Shown here in pieces: positions 23,449 to 33,930 of a DNA stretch of 64,000 bases. A model generated the notes under the pieces. It searched no databases, had not been told where the DNA came from, and saw only the letters and a list, made by a program, of their open reading frames with translations. Position 1 is the first letter of the stretch. Every line of letters begins with the position of its first letter. The stretch comes from Pratylenchus scribneri (lineage: Eukaryota > Nematoda > Chromadorea > Rhabditida > Pratylenchidae). The translations under genes and the position numbers were made by a program. The DNA lies in NCBI GenBank assembly GCA_030063045.1, contig JAQSEB010000010.1:3527501-3591500 (forward strand). Direction: 5' to 3'.

Positions 23449-24571
23449 TCAATTCCTGTGTTGGCCTCGTCTCCTTTTGTTCTTTTCTGTGGATGCATCT
23501 TCCTCCGGTGGTTGATCCAAAATACTTTGCCATCCATCGGCTACCGGTTTTGGCAAAATTCCTCGCTTCAATAGAATCATTTTACGCTGCTCCGTCTCCT
23601 CAATATTCTTTATTCTTGTCCTAAAAATGTTCAATTTATTTTGCAATAAATTTAATAATAATTTCTTACTCGATGCCTAAATCCACTTCCGGAATCCCGA
23701 CCAGCATTTGATTTGAGAGCAGTTCCTCCTTCCTCTGACTGCTGTAATTCTTGACACGGTCAGCCGCCTTGAACAATATTTCCTCTTCCGGTGTCACCAT
23801 TTTCGCTTTTTTCCCATCCATTTCACCGCCTTCTGCCTCCATGGCCTCCGGATGATCCCTTTTCAGTCTTGCTTCCACATATTTTCGCATTTCCTCGTGT
23901 TCATCCCGCAAAAGTGTTTCCTTTTTAAATTGCTCTTTGATGTCCGCCTCAATGTCGGCCGCATTCAATGCCGCCTGTTGATGGTCTAAATAAATAGTTG
24001 GAAAATTATTCTTAATTTTTAATGAATTTAAACCTGTTAATCGAAGCATTCCGCCGCCACGCATTCGAAATGGATCCTCGTCGAGTCGGTGAAATTCTTT
24101 GGCCAATTCTTTTCCAACCGCACATTCAACCGCGTAAAGAATAAATAATGATTAGTTTTTAAATTATTTCACAAGAGAAAGCCAAATTCTTAGTTTCTAT
24201 TCCTAATAACTGTGAGAATATAATGTTAAAGTAATCATAAATAACTTGAGTATAAAGAAAGAAAAGCAAGCAAATATTAATTGATTGGCTTTCTATTGCG
24301 AAGTGATTTCATAAGACTAACGTCCATTCCATTGCGTCTTTGTCGTACCCGTTGAGCCTCCAAAATATTTTTGATACGTGCTCTAAAACATTTTTTTTTA
24401 AATTTAATTTGGAAATAATCAAATAAAATTTCTATTATTTTTATTTAAACCTTACTCAATTTCTTCATGCTCCTCTTCCACATTTTGTTGTTCATCATTT
24501 TTTGCCTCATCTTCGAATTGAGGTCTCCGCAAATTCTCCTTCTTTTTTGGTTTTCGGAACAATGATGACAT
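23449..24571 (-). CDS. C9orf78/Tls1-family (HCA59) splicing-associated protein
   Basis: Starts at 24571 (MSSLFRKPKKKENLRRPQF) and gives about 290 residues, acidic and basic patches alternating. Family marks are the N-terminal RKPKK..LRRP block, ARIKNILEAQRVRQRRNGMD, DPFRMRGGGMLRLTG and, near the C-terminus, SNQMLVGIPEVDLGIE followed by RIKNIEETEQRK. The last block is the best known part of human C9orf78 (HCA59) and fission yeast Tls1, which bind BRR2 or other U5 components and influence alternative 3' splice-site choice. The final exon ends basic (NKRRRGQHRN). Predicted nuclear. The gene lies about 430 bp downstream of an unrecognised gene on the same strand. Confidence 0.8.
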
Positions 24572-25001
24572 CCTTGATTTATTTAAAATTAATATTAAAT
24601 AAGTTAAATAAATAAATACAATGATTTTCAACCATTTCGAAAATAAATTATCAAATAAAAAAATGAAATTATCAAATTATTATAAAAAAATACTGCTTCA
24701 TTTTTGGTGTTGGTTAATATGAGGGAAAAAGTGAAAAGAATGAGGAAAGTGAATGAAAGACCAAATAAATGATATTAAAATTGAAAAAGGAAAGTGGAAA
24801 ATAGCCGAAAATTTGAGGTATTTTTTAAGAATTTGGGACTGACAATGACAAATGGAATCGAAAATGTACATTAATTATCTTATTAATATTATGTATGGAT
24901 TGGAGAAGTAAAAATACATGCTAAATACATTTGATTTGTTTGGCCTATTTAATTATAATTTTACTAATTAAAAACCAATTTGTTTGCAATCAATTTCCTT
25001 T
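24572..25001. other. Spacer between two minus-strand genes
   Basis: AT-rich, no coding signal. It holds the 3' end of the gene at 25002-27593 and the promoter or trans-splice region of the C9orf78-like gene. Confidence 0.4.
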
Positions 25002-27593
25002 TCAAAAGCCGCCAATTTCTTCTTCTTTGGCCTGATTATTCGATTCGGCCTCCATCATCAGTATTTTCTTCATTGCCGGTGATTCGGTTTTTGTTGCTCT
25101 TCTCAATCTTTCAATTTTCTTTCGGGCACTTTTTCCGGCCTGTTTCAGCAATCTTCGACTGCCCCCTTTCGGCAATGCCAATTTGAATGCTTCCAACGGA
25201 TTTTTGTTGTGCACATTAAGTAGTGTATGGGCAATATGGACTCGATCATCATCATCCGTAACCGATTTGGAAATCACTCGTCGACCACTTCGATTCTTTT
25301 GCTTATTTTTTGAGATTGAACTTTTATTTTTTCCGCCGGTACGTTCATCCAATTTGGATATTTCCTCGGCCGATGGTGGCGGTGAATTGGAAGAACGTTC
25401 GAAAAGACCACGACGCATGCTTGACCGACCGTAGAAAATCTGCAAAAATCAAAAGGAATGAATGAATATTTCCGTCTAATTTTGTTTTAATATGGAAAAT
25501 TAATGCACTTATTATAATTCTCATTTAATGAATTCTTATTCAAATTTTTCCACTCAATTTATAATCACCAATTTAAAAATGTAAAACCATAAAAAAGGAA
25601 ATTCAATTACAAAAAATTTTATCTTTCCATAAAATTGTAAAATAATAATAATAATAAATTGGATGAATTTGTTTTGAATAATCACTTTTTCCCTCCACTT
25701 ACTTCTCCTCCACAATTTCTTTGCCTTTTGACCGCATTCATTCGTTGTCTATATTTTGTCAACAATTCGTCGCTCAACATTATCGGTGCTGCCTTCAAAT
25801 TGTGTAAAGCCAAAAGAATAAATGGACAAAATGGACTTACCCGTGTAGAGGAATTAATTTTGGAACTTTCTCCGCCGTCCATCTTCTTAAACGATTAGAA
25901 CATTAAAATAATTGTTTTAATCTTTTGTTTACCTCTTTAGAATGTTTTTGGCCGCCATCGATCTTTCCTTTCGGACTTTGACGATTACCAATGCGAATTC
26001 GAGTCGACGTTTCATTTTTAGTTGCATTGCTAAATTCGGTGGAATTCTTCATTTGTCCGCCGATTTTCTTTTGCATTCTTTGTTGTTGCGGACCAATCGA
26101 ACAATTTTGTTTTTCATCCGAAACAATTTTTGTTTTCTTCATTGACATTGACGACTTTGTAGAAACTAAAATTTAAAATTGATCCGATGGATGTTAGACC
26201 AAAATGAAGAATAGAAAAAATTTTTGAGTAAAAATAGATTCTCATAAAGAAATACGATGAAAAAAGTATTCCTCTAATTTTTAAATTTAATTTTTTCCTA
26301 GCTAATTAGTATAAAAAAAAAACCTTTTGTGATTTTCACTCTCTTCTCCCGCACTTGTTCATCATCATCTTCTTCACTGGAGGATTCATCCTCTTTCTCC
26401 TCTTCATCTTCTTTTCTTCCTTCACCAATATCTTCGCTCGAAGAATGCAAAGGCGGTTCCGATGAATGAGGCGTCGACTCCTCTTCTCCCTCCTCTTTGA
26501 GACTGGTTAATGAGAATTTTCGTTTTCCTGATGTCAATGGGCCGCCAACAAACGGATCCAATTTGTAGACACGGACCTTCAGATCCAATCGATCGCAAAT
26601 TGACCGCATCATTGGTCCCATTGTGTAACCAAAACTACAAAAAATATTGTTAAAAATTAATTTACATTGTTAATTCCTTACTGGTTGATCACGGTGTTTT
26701 GGACAAATGTGGAAAGATGGTAATGGCCAGCTCGTTGGCGAATTTGCACAAAAATGTTGTAAATCTAAAAAATAGAATGATATTATCAAAATTGGATAAA
26801 ATTAAATTTTATTTGTCTAATAAATGGGTTAAGATGAACAATGAAAATATTTATGGATAATAAGACTTATCTTTCTTCAATCATGTATTTATAATTTTTT
26901 TTATTAACAAACATTATCTTCCGTTGCACTCATTTCTTCGTCATTCTTTGTTCCATATTCATTATTGCTGTATCGAAGAATGAACAATTCAAGCAAAGAG
27001 ACCAATTCCAATTCAAATATTGTCGATGTTTTCTGCTCCAAATTTCGATGAAAATCCTTGAGCAAAAATTTCTCCACGCTTTCAAAAACATATTTTGGCA
27101 CAGAAGTTGACCAAGTTTGCCTAAAAAAATATTGCAAAGATTCATTAAAATAATTAAAATACTTTGAATAATAATAAATCAATGAGTTCAGAATAAGTTG
27201 ATATGCTCTCGCCGAATTATTCTCATCACGTAATATTTTCTTGTACAATTCTTGAAAACATTTTTGCAGGTGAGTTTCTGGGCAATCTAAAAAGAATTAA
27301 AAAGTAACAAATATATTAAAGAAATAAAAACCTAGTGCAAAAAAACTGGTCACGGCCGCATGTGCTGCTTCTCGATTAATTCTTTGAAGAAAGCGTCGAT
27401 CCATTTGTGCTTGTTGCCGAATATGCGATGGATTGAAGAAAAATTTTGAGCGATTGAAATGTTTTTGCGTCAATTCACGAAATTGTCCTTGCATTTGAGG
27501 CGATTTGCTGACATTTAATTGTTTTGAATTGCTACTGATGCCACTGGTCGATGGTAATGGAGACATCGATGTGTCTTTATTGATATTGTCCAT
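25002..27593 (-). CDS. Unrecognised nuclear-type protein, multi-exon
   Basis: I do not recognise the family. A likely start is the ATG at 27593 (MDNINKDTSMSPLPS). Exons then give a helical N-terminal half (FFNPSHIRQQAQMDRRFLQR, ARAYQLILNSLIYYYSKY, STIFELELVSLLELFILRY), a segment GHYHLSTFVQNTVIN ... MGPMMRSICDRLDLKVRVYK, and a Ser/Glu-rich acidic linker (about 26340-26500). The basic C-terminal third contains TRVSPFCPFILLALHNLKAA, MLSDELLTKYRQRMNAVKRQ, IFYGRSSMRRGLFERSSNSP and a Lys/Arg-rich end. Charge pattern and neighbours suggest a nuclear protein, but that is inference. Exons are in compatible order, yet it is not proven that all belong to one transcript; the split could lie in the basic linker near 25900-26150. 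Confidence 0.55.
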
Positions 27594-28123
27594 GAATTTG
27601 CCAATCAAGGACAAGTTCCTATAATTTAATTATTTTCTAATAAATTATTGAAAAAAAAAGTAAAATTAATTAATCTATATGTCAAAGGGTATAATGCAAA
27701 GTTGCAAACGAAAAATTAGAGACAATTTCACTATCTCTGTTCCCTTATTCAAAATTTATGGCTAAATGAAGAGAAAACCGGAATAATTTTAAAATGAATG
27801 CCCAACATAAAGGGGAAATAATGGTGGGTCAATTGAATTGTGAGGCTTCTGCTAACTTTTCATGGTATGGATATGGACTATCTACCTATAGTCAAAAATT
27901 TAGTATGACCGCTGATAAATTTTAAAAAGGGAAAAGGATGATTTTCAAATATTTCAATAGAGATAAAAACTTCGAAAATTAAGCAGAAATTTTTCCAAAT
28001 TTACTCCATTTTAAATAAGTTTACAATATATACTGATAAAAAGAAGAGATTATTCCGATATTCAATGGTGGTCTTAAAAGCCACATGCGCAAATATTTTC
28101 TTATTTTCCGTAGCATTTAATCA
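27594..28123. other. Spacer between two minus-strand genes
   Basis: AT-rich, no recognisable coding sequence. A non-coding or short coding first exon of the gene below could lie at its left edge, because the frame is open with an acceptor-like ATAG at about 27620. Confidence 0.35.
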
Positions 28124-28971
28124 TCATTTGTCATCGCCAGCCCGTTTTTGTACAAGTTCCTTCAATTTGCCGATCACCTTCCGTGTTTCCGGGGTTAACA
28201 TTGTGTCCTCTTGATGCAACAGCTGAAAAATTTTGGATTATTTGATAATAATTATATGATTATGATTACATTTTGGACGATGGCATCGTGCTTTTTGGCC
28301 TCCAACATATTTGCCGCAGTGACTGTGTTCATGACGGGTGTACCACGAACTGAGAACAAAATTTCACCGAATCTTGATGCTCTCGGCTTTTGCATTTTGC
28401 TAAAATAAAAATTTGCAATAATTTATTTTATAAATTTTGATACCCAATTCGAGGAGTAATGCATGAAGGAACTTTCAAATGAAGTCCATCGGTCATCTTC
28501 ATTGATTTATAGTAGGCAGGACGCCTAGTATTTTTTTGTTAATATCCAAAATTGTCGTCCCGTAACTTACGGAATTGTTGGTGTTTTCTGTTCAATTACG
28601 ACCGTCTGATTCACCATCGGTTCTTCCTCACCTTCATCCTCATCAAACTTCTCCATCCTTTTTATGAAGTCGACCAGTTTCATATTCAGTACATCCTAAA
28701 TGGGAATGACATGACTTATCGATAAATTTAATTCAACCTCATGAACAATTTTGCCGAATTGAATGGCCATATCCGCCACAAACTCAGTTGAATATGCTCT
28801 TTTAATCAATTCCAAATCCTTCAAGTCCTTTTCAGCTAAATTAAATTTATTGGATATACATGCATATGCATTGAATATATCTATCTTACATTTCTGGGTA
28901 ATTTGTTCCATTTTTGCTTTGATCTCGGCATCCTTCCTTGGAGAAATTGCAGTTTTTTTCTGTCGTACCAT
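28124..28971 (-). CDS. Borealin-like chromosomal passenger protein (tentative)
   Basis: Five exons encode about 230 residues, starting MVRQKKTAISPRKDAEIKAK and ending QKRAGDDK. The N-terminal part is helical and charged, compatible with the Borealin segment that forms a three-helix bundle with INCENP and Survivin. The C-terminal part (PRASRFGEILFSVRGTPVMN ... LTPETRKVIGKLKELVQKR) resembles the Borealin dimerisation domain, where a G-x-x-x-x-S-x-x-G-x-P core is followed by a short helix. If right, it targets Aurora B to centromeres and the spindle midzone. Similarity is weak and rests on pattern rather than long identity. A divergent promoter region of 385 bp separates it from the DCP1 gene. 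Confidence 0.45.
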
Positions 28972-29356
28972 TTTATAATAATGTTGTCGAATTGTTAAAT
29001 ATTAGCTTTGCGATCAGCTGGAGAAATTTCTTCAAAATAACTTGTTTTTGAAATCTAAAATCAATAATATGCAAGCTTCCTTGCATGATGGATGTAAAAA
29101 ATTGAAATTCATACTAGCGGGTTTCGCAAATTTTAGTTTTATCAAAATTTATGTCATTCTGTCCATTTTGAAGCTTGCTTAAGCTATAAGATTAGGAAGC
29201 AAGCTTACTGACTGGCTTGCTTGGCTTACTGCTTACATAAAGCATAAATGATTGTGACGTGTGACTGGGAGAGTTTTTTAAAATTAAAAATTAATTTAAA
29301 GTTTTTTTAAATTTAATTTTTAGATTTTTAAATACAACAAATTTATTTACCAAAAA
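28972..29356. promoter_or_regulatory. Divergent promoter region, Borealin-like and DCP1 genes
   Basis: 385 bp between two divergent start codons. Repeated GCTTGCTT / AAGCAAGC / GGCTTGCTT motifs occur between about 29070 and 29240 (at least five CTTGC-type hits), which could be factor-binding sites. No protein signal was seen. Confidence 0.4.
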
Positions 29357-30982
29357 ATGGCTGACCAAAAAAATTTGCAGAGTATTCAGCGGATTGGTAT
29401 GAGAATAAATAATCGCCATAATTAATTAACGGCACAATCTTAATTTCAGATAATTCAGCTTGTGAAATAATTTTACATTGCACACAGGCAGCTTTGTATG
29501 AATTTAGTAAGTTTATAAATTCAATGATGGAATTAAAATGCATTTTTAGACCAATCTCTCAATAAATGGAAGGACACAAACACAACTGGGTCATTGTTTG
29601 TCTATCGGCGTCAAGACTTTCCTTATCATGCCCTTATGATTGCCAATCGACAATCATTGGAGGATTATGTCGAACCAATTCTGGAAGGCCTCAATTTTAA
29701 ATATGATCCACCATATATTCTCATCCATCGAGAAGACGGTTTAATTTTATAAAAATAAAATCATTAAATAATATATGATTCGATGCTAATAGTCTTTGGG
29801 CGTTAATAAATATCTTAATCGAATCAATTTTCTTCAATTCAGTAAAAATTTATTTTCGTTTCCCATGATTTAAAAAAAGCAAAATAACATTTTTAAAATA
29901 ATGCATTAATTTTATTATTCAGGAATGATTCGCGGACTTTGGGTTTATGGAGAAGATGAATGCAAAAGGATTTTCAATAAGATCGATGAAGCACATAAAT
30001 TTTTGGTTTATGGAGGAGGAAACAAATTGGAGCTTGATCAACAGGAAAAGGATAAGGAAAATGTCACAGCTCGGATGAATAAAGAAAGGCAAAATGTCAT
30101 TGAAAAGAACAATAACGAAAATGTTGCGGCGAATAAAAATAAAGAGAAGGAAAATATTATGCCGAAGAAAAACAACGCAAAAGAATTATCTACAACGAAT
30201 AACAAAGGGAAAGAAAATGAAGGCACAAATAATGTTAAGAAGGCAATTGTTACCGAAGGAAACAACATTGGACAAGAAAATGTGGCCACAACGAGCAATA
30301 ATAAATTGGCAACGACACCGGAAGAGGCATCCTCCTTCTCCTCCTCTGGCAATGCAACATTTGTTCAGCAAATCAAAACATTACAAAACATTGTGCTCAC
30401 AATGACAAAACGCATCGGTTTGTCTTAACCATGAACCATCTATGTCCAATGAATTTATAGATCCATTTGCCTGTGAATTGGTTGTCTATTTCCAGCAAAG
30501 CACTCTTTACCAATTTTGTAAGTTTTAACTGATTGAGTGAATGCGACGAATAAAAGAGCATTTTTAGCAATTGACCAAAACCGATGGGAAAAGACGGGCA
30601 CGGCCGGCCCTTTGATCGTTTTCAAACGAATGGATTTTCCCAATTATTCAATGATAATCATCGATCAGAAAATGAAAAGGGATTTTATTCAGCCAATTGA
30701 CGAAAAACTCAAAGTTGAGCATCGGGCACCATACTTATTCCTCAGTGGCCGTTCCGATGGTTAGTTTTTATTCGAAAAAAAATTTTTATGAGGGGAAGGT
30801 TTAAAAATTTTAACCATTATAAAATTCTATTTTTAAACCATCAAACTTTTCTTCTTTCAGATCAGATTTGCGGCATTTGGTTGCCTTCAACAGACGACTG
30901 TACTCGACTTCATAAAATTATTATGGATTTGATGAAAGAAGAATTCGGAAAGATGAAGAATGCCGTCATTATGGATAATTAA
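29357..30982 (+). CDS. dcap-1: Decapping protein DCP1 with two tandem EVH1 domains
   Basis: Seven exons (29357-29396, 29450-29506, 29550-29738, 29923-30417, 30461-30517, 30568-30759, 30861-30982) give 383 residues. Domain 1 (about residues 1-120): NLQSIQRIDNSACEIIL, AALYEFN, GSFFVYRRQDFPYHALMIAN, MIRGLWVYGEDECKRI, a clear DCP1 EVH1 fold. A Lys/Asn/Glu-rich linker follows. Domain 2 (about 255-383): VLTMTKRIDPFACELVVYF, STLYQFS, RWEKTGTAGPLIVFKR, ICGIWLPSTDDCTRL. A 43-nt intron (30418-30460) removes the stop at 30426-30428 and joins both domains. Three introns sit at equivalent places and the same phase in each domain. DCP1 activates the mRNA decapping enzyme DCP2 in P-bodies. If that intron is retained, a one-domain form ending at 30428 results, with a second ATG at 30442. 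Confidence 0.85.
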
Positions 30983-31306
30983 AGAGCATTGATTCATTTT
31001 TATATAATATTATATAAAAGATTTATTCACTTGTTAAGCTCAAAAAATTTAGAAATAAAATTTTAAGTTTTAATTCGGTGGAGGGACAACCAATCTCGAG
31101 TACCAGAATTATGCCACAATTAATCTTACTCATTTAAATTACCCAAAGTCTGTTGAAGTTTAAAATCTCACCTTCCCCATAAAAATGTTTTCCAAATAAA
31201 TTGAGCATTTTTATACCGGCATAAACAGAAATATGTCGAAAAATACAATAATAAGACATATTTTTAATAAAATAATGCACAAAAAAATTTGATGAGGTAA
31301 AAGGGA
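30983..31306. other. Convergent 3' region of DCP1 and transporter
   Basis: AT-rich. AATAAA-like signals occur on both strands (for example 31053 for DCP1 and around 31260 for the transporter). Nothing else was seen. Confidence 0.4.
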
Positions 31307-33586
31307 CTAATGTTTGAGTTGAATTCTCTTCTTTGGATTATTCGTTAATGTGAGCGTTTTGGTTTTTGGCACTTCGTTGATTGATTCTGGCAAATCACCG
31401 TCCTTGGTTTCGGGCAGTAAAAGAGTGAGAAGTGCGGCGGCAAATGCCGCTCCCCCGTAAACACTGAGCTGTGAACCACGTGACTAAAAATAAAAAATTA
31501 AATGTGAATTGATGAGTGAAAAATTACCAACCATTTGGCTAACAAATGGAACCAAAGTTGCGCCAATTCTTGAAACGGCGGCACAAATTCCAATCCTGGT
31601 ATTCCTTGAGTCTGTTGGGAAAACCTCACTTGAATAGACAAACCTGAAAAACAAAATGAAATCATTTAAATTAAAATTAAAAAAAGAAACAATGATGTGA
31701 ATGAGCAGGAGATGGCGAATTTGCCGAGTAACCACATCGCCAAAGTCACGGACTCAATTGGGCATTTGGGCAGCATATCGTTGAAGGCAATCACGAAATA
31801 GGTGAACGCGGCGATGAAATGAGCTGAGGCAATCAACAATTTACGGCCCAACCTTAAATACTTTGTTTATTAATTGATTTAATTTCGACAAACCTATCCA
31901 AAAGGAATGGTGATACAAGGTATGAGGGTATTTCGGCCAACCCAACAAAGACATAATTCCTTCAAAAAAATGCATTAAATTTTATTCGGATTTAATAAAA
32001 CCAACCAGTAAAGATCGCCAACCAATTTTGTACTAAACAGACTTAATCCGTAGTAAATGAATGTATTGCAGAGCCTAAAATTGAAGAAATTTGGCTAAAT
32101 TTTAGAATTAATTTTACCACAAGTATGCAAAAATTGTGGTGTAAAAGCAGAGAACTGATTTTGGGAGGCAATAAGCAATCCAATTGCGAACAGCGATCAC
32201 CCTCCTTACATTGCTGGGCATTGACGTCGTTGTGGTTGAATGACTTTCGTCGCTCACTTTTTGACGTAAAGAAGAATGCCGAATTCGAATAGTCGTCGTT
32301 GGTTGTTTCTTTCCAAAATTGCTTAAAAAATTAAATAAATTGTAAAGTTTGAATTCCAAACAAACCATGTGAAATTGTTTGCTCGATCCATCCAAGCTTG
32401 GATTTGACTTGTTTGGCCATTCGATGTTAGCCAGTGAAAACTTTCAGGCAAAATACTGCAAAATTAAATTATTAATATTTTATTATCCAATGTTGATTTT
32501 ACAATAGATAAACCAGTCCAAAGAAGAGTGCCGGAATAGAGGAAGCAAGGGAAAGCCATCGCCAATTTGGCAGTAAATAGGCCATTGGGCCAATTGAGCA
32601 ATAGCCAATCACCCAGCAAACTCCAAAAAGCATTGCCGTATATGAGCGTAATTTTGGTCCAATTGATTCGTAGGCCAACACCCAATTGGTTATTCCGATT
32701 CCCTGGAAATAAGTAATAATAATTTGGAATGGAAGTTTTTAACATACAGGGAAGCATCCGCCTTGTAGGAAACGAAGCACCAGAAACATATAAACATGGT
32801 TGGCGGCTGCAGACAAACAACCTATTGCACCGGAAAAGATGAGACTTAGGCATAGAATTGGTTGCCGACCAATGCTAAATTTAAATAGACGATTATGACT
32901 TGTAAAATATTTCCTTTTACCGATCACTGAGTCGGGGGAAGATGAGCGCTCCGATCACAATTCCACCAAGGAAAAGAGTGGTGGAGAATTCAGCAATGCT
33001 GAATGTGAATATCCGAATATCATTTCCATTTTCGGTGAGTAGCCCAAATTCCTCAGTGAGTGTGCCTTTTAATTTGTCACAGGTTGTCGGTTTCGTGCAA
33101 TGTTCCCCAGTTTTTGGTGTCGTAGATGGGCCATTTGTCGTTTGATTTTGGCAAGGAATTTCCATTAAAAAAGTGGACACCATGATTGGCATTGCGGCCA
33201 AAGCCCAACAACTTGCAGTTGTAATCCATATAAAAAGAATGTAGAGATTTTTCCAACCTTTAAAAACAAATTAGTAAGAATGGTTTGACACATATAAATA
33301 AACCTAGAGTTGCCAAATATTGATCGGGTAATAACTCTACTGGAGGAGCACTATGATGTTTTTCTGATCGTTCTGAATTACTGGGCCAATTGAAAGGATC
33401 GGATTCTTTGCCACCACTTGAATGTTCCTCTGATTCTTCATCTGCTGGATATTGGCCTTTCAATGATCGGGTACTTGATCGAGTGGATTCCGCATCGAAA
33501 TATGGCCCATTGGGAGTTTGGATGGGTTTGAGTGAAGTTTTATTAAGATTATTGTGCCGAAATGGTTTATTATTTTTATTATGCAT
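31307..33586 (-). CDS. SLC22-like organic ion transporter (MFS)
   Basis: Roughly 600 residues, starting MHNKNNKPFRHNN with a long Ser-rich cytoplasmic N-terminus. The MFS pattern is clear. A first membrane span is followed by a large Cys- and Asn-rich extracellular loop (QNQTTNGPSTTPKTGEHC). Then come the MFS signature (LIFPRLSDRIGRQPIL), VLRFLQGGCFP, further spans, a charged central loop, LGRKLLIASAHF and the SLC22 mark YSSEVFPTDSRNTRIG. The end is LLLPETKDGDLPESI. The big first loop and the SSEVFPT..RN..G motif separate SLC22 from sugar porters. Likely substrate classes are organic cations, anions or carnitine; the sequence alone does not decide. Plasma membrane. Confidence 0.87.
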
Positions 33587-33930
33587 TTGACTTAATATTC
33601 AATTAAAAATGATTTTAAACTTTATGATGCTAATTTATTAAAAAATATTTAATGACTCTTATCGATTTTTGTAAACATAAAACAATTTAATTACAATCAA
33701 ATTCTTTATTCATTTATGACAAAAACATACAACAAAAACAATTATATCGAAAAACAATTTATATGGAAAGAAGGAAGGAAGGAATATCAACACAATATAT
33801 AGGAGGAACTTTTGGGGAAAACAACAACAATAATGTGGGAAAAATACAAAAATATAGAACAACAATAATATTGGTTGGTAGGAAGGGAAATATTCTATGC
33901 TGCCTCTTTCAATTTGTCGGTCAAATCCAT
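33587..33930. other. Spacer between two minus-strand membrane-protein genes
   Basis: AT-rich with AAC/AAT short repeats (about 33820-33870). It holds the 3' UTR of the gene at 33931-35264 and the promoter of the transporter. Confidence 0.4.

Noticed and set aside
30442..30982. A separate second DCP1-like gene 13 nt after the first
   Set aside because: A 43-nt intron joins both domains with the same intron position and phase as in domain 1 (RI-G|AT), so one fused gene is the better model.
31120..31160. Spliced-leader RNA-like sequence (AAATTACCCAAAG)
   Set aside because: It only partly resembles SL1 and lacks the following donor and Sm-site structure.
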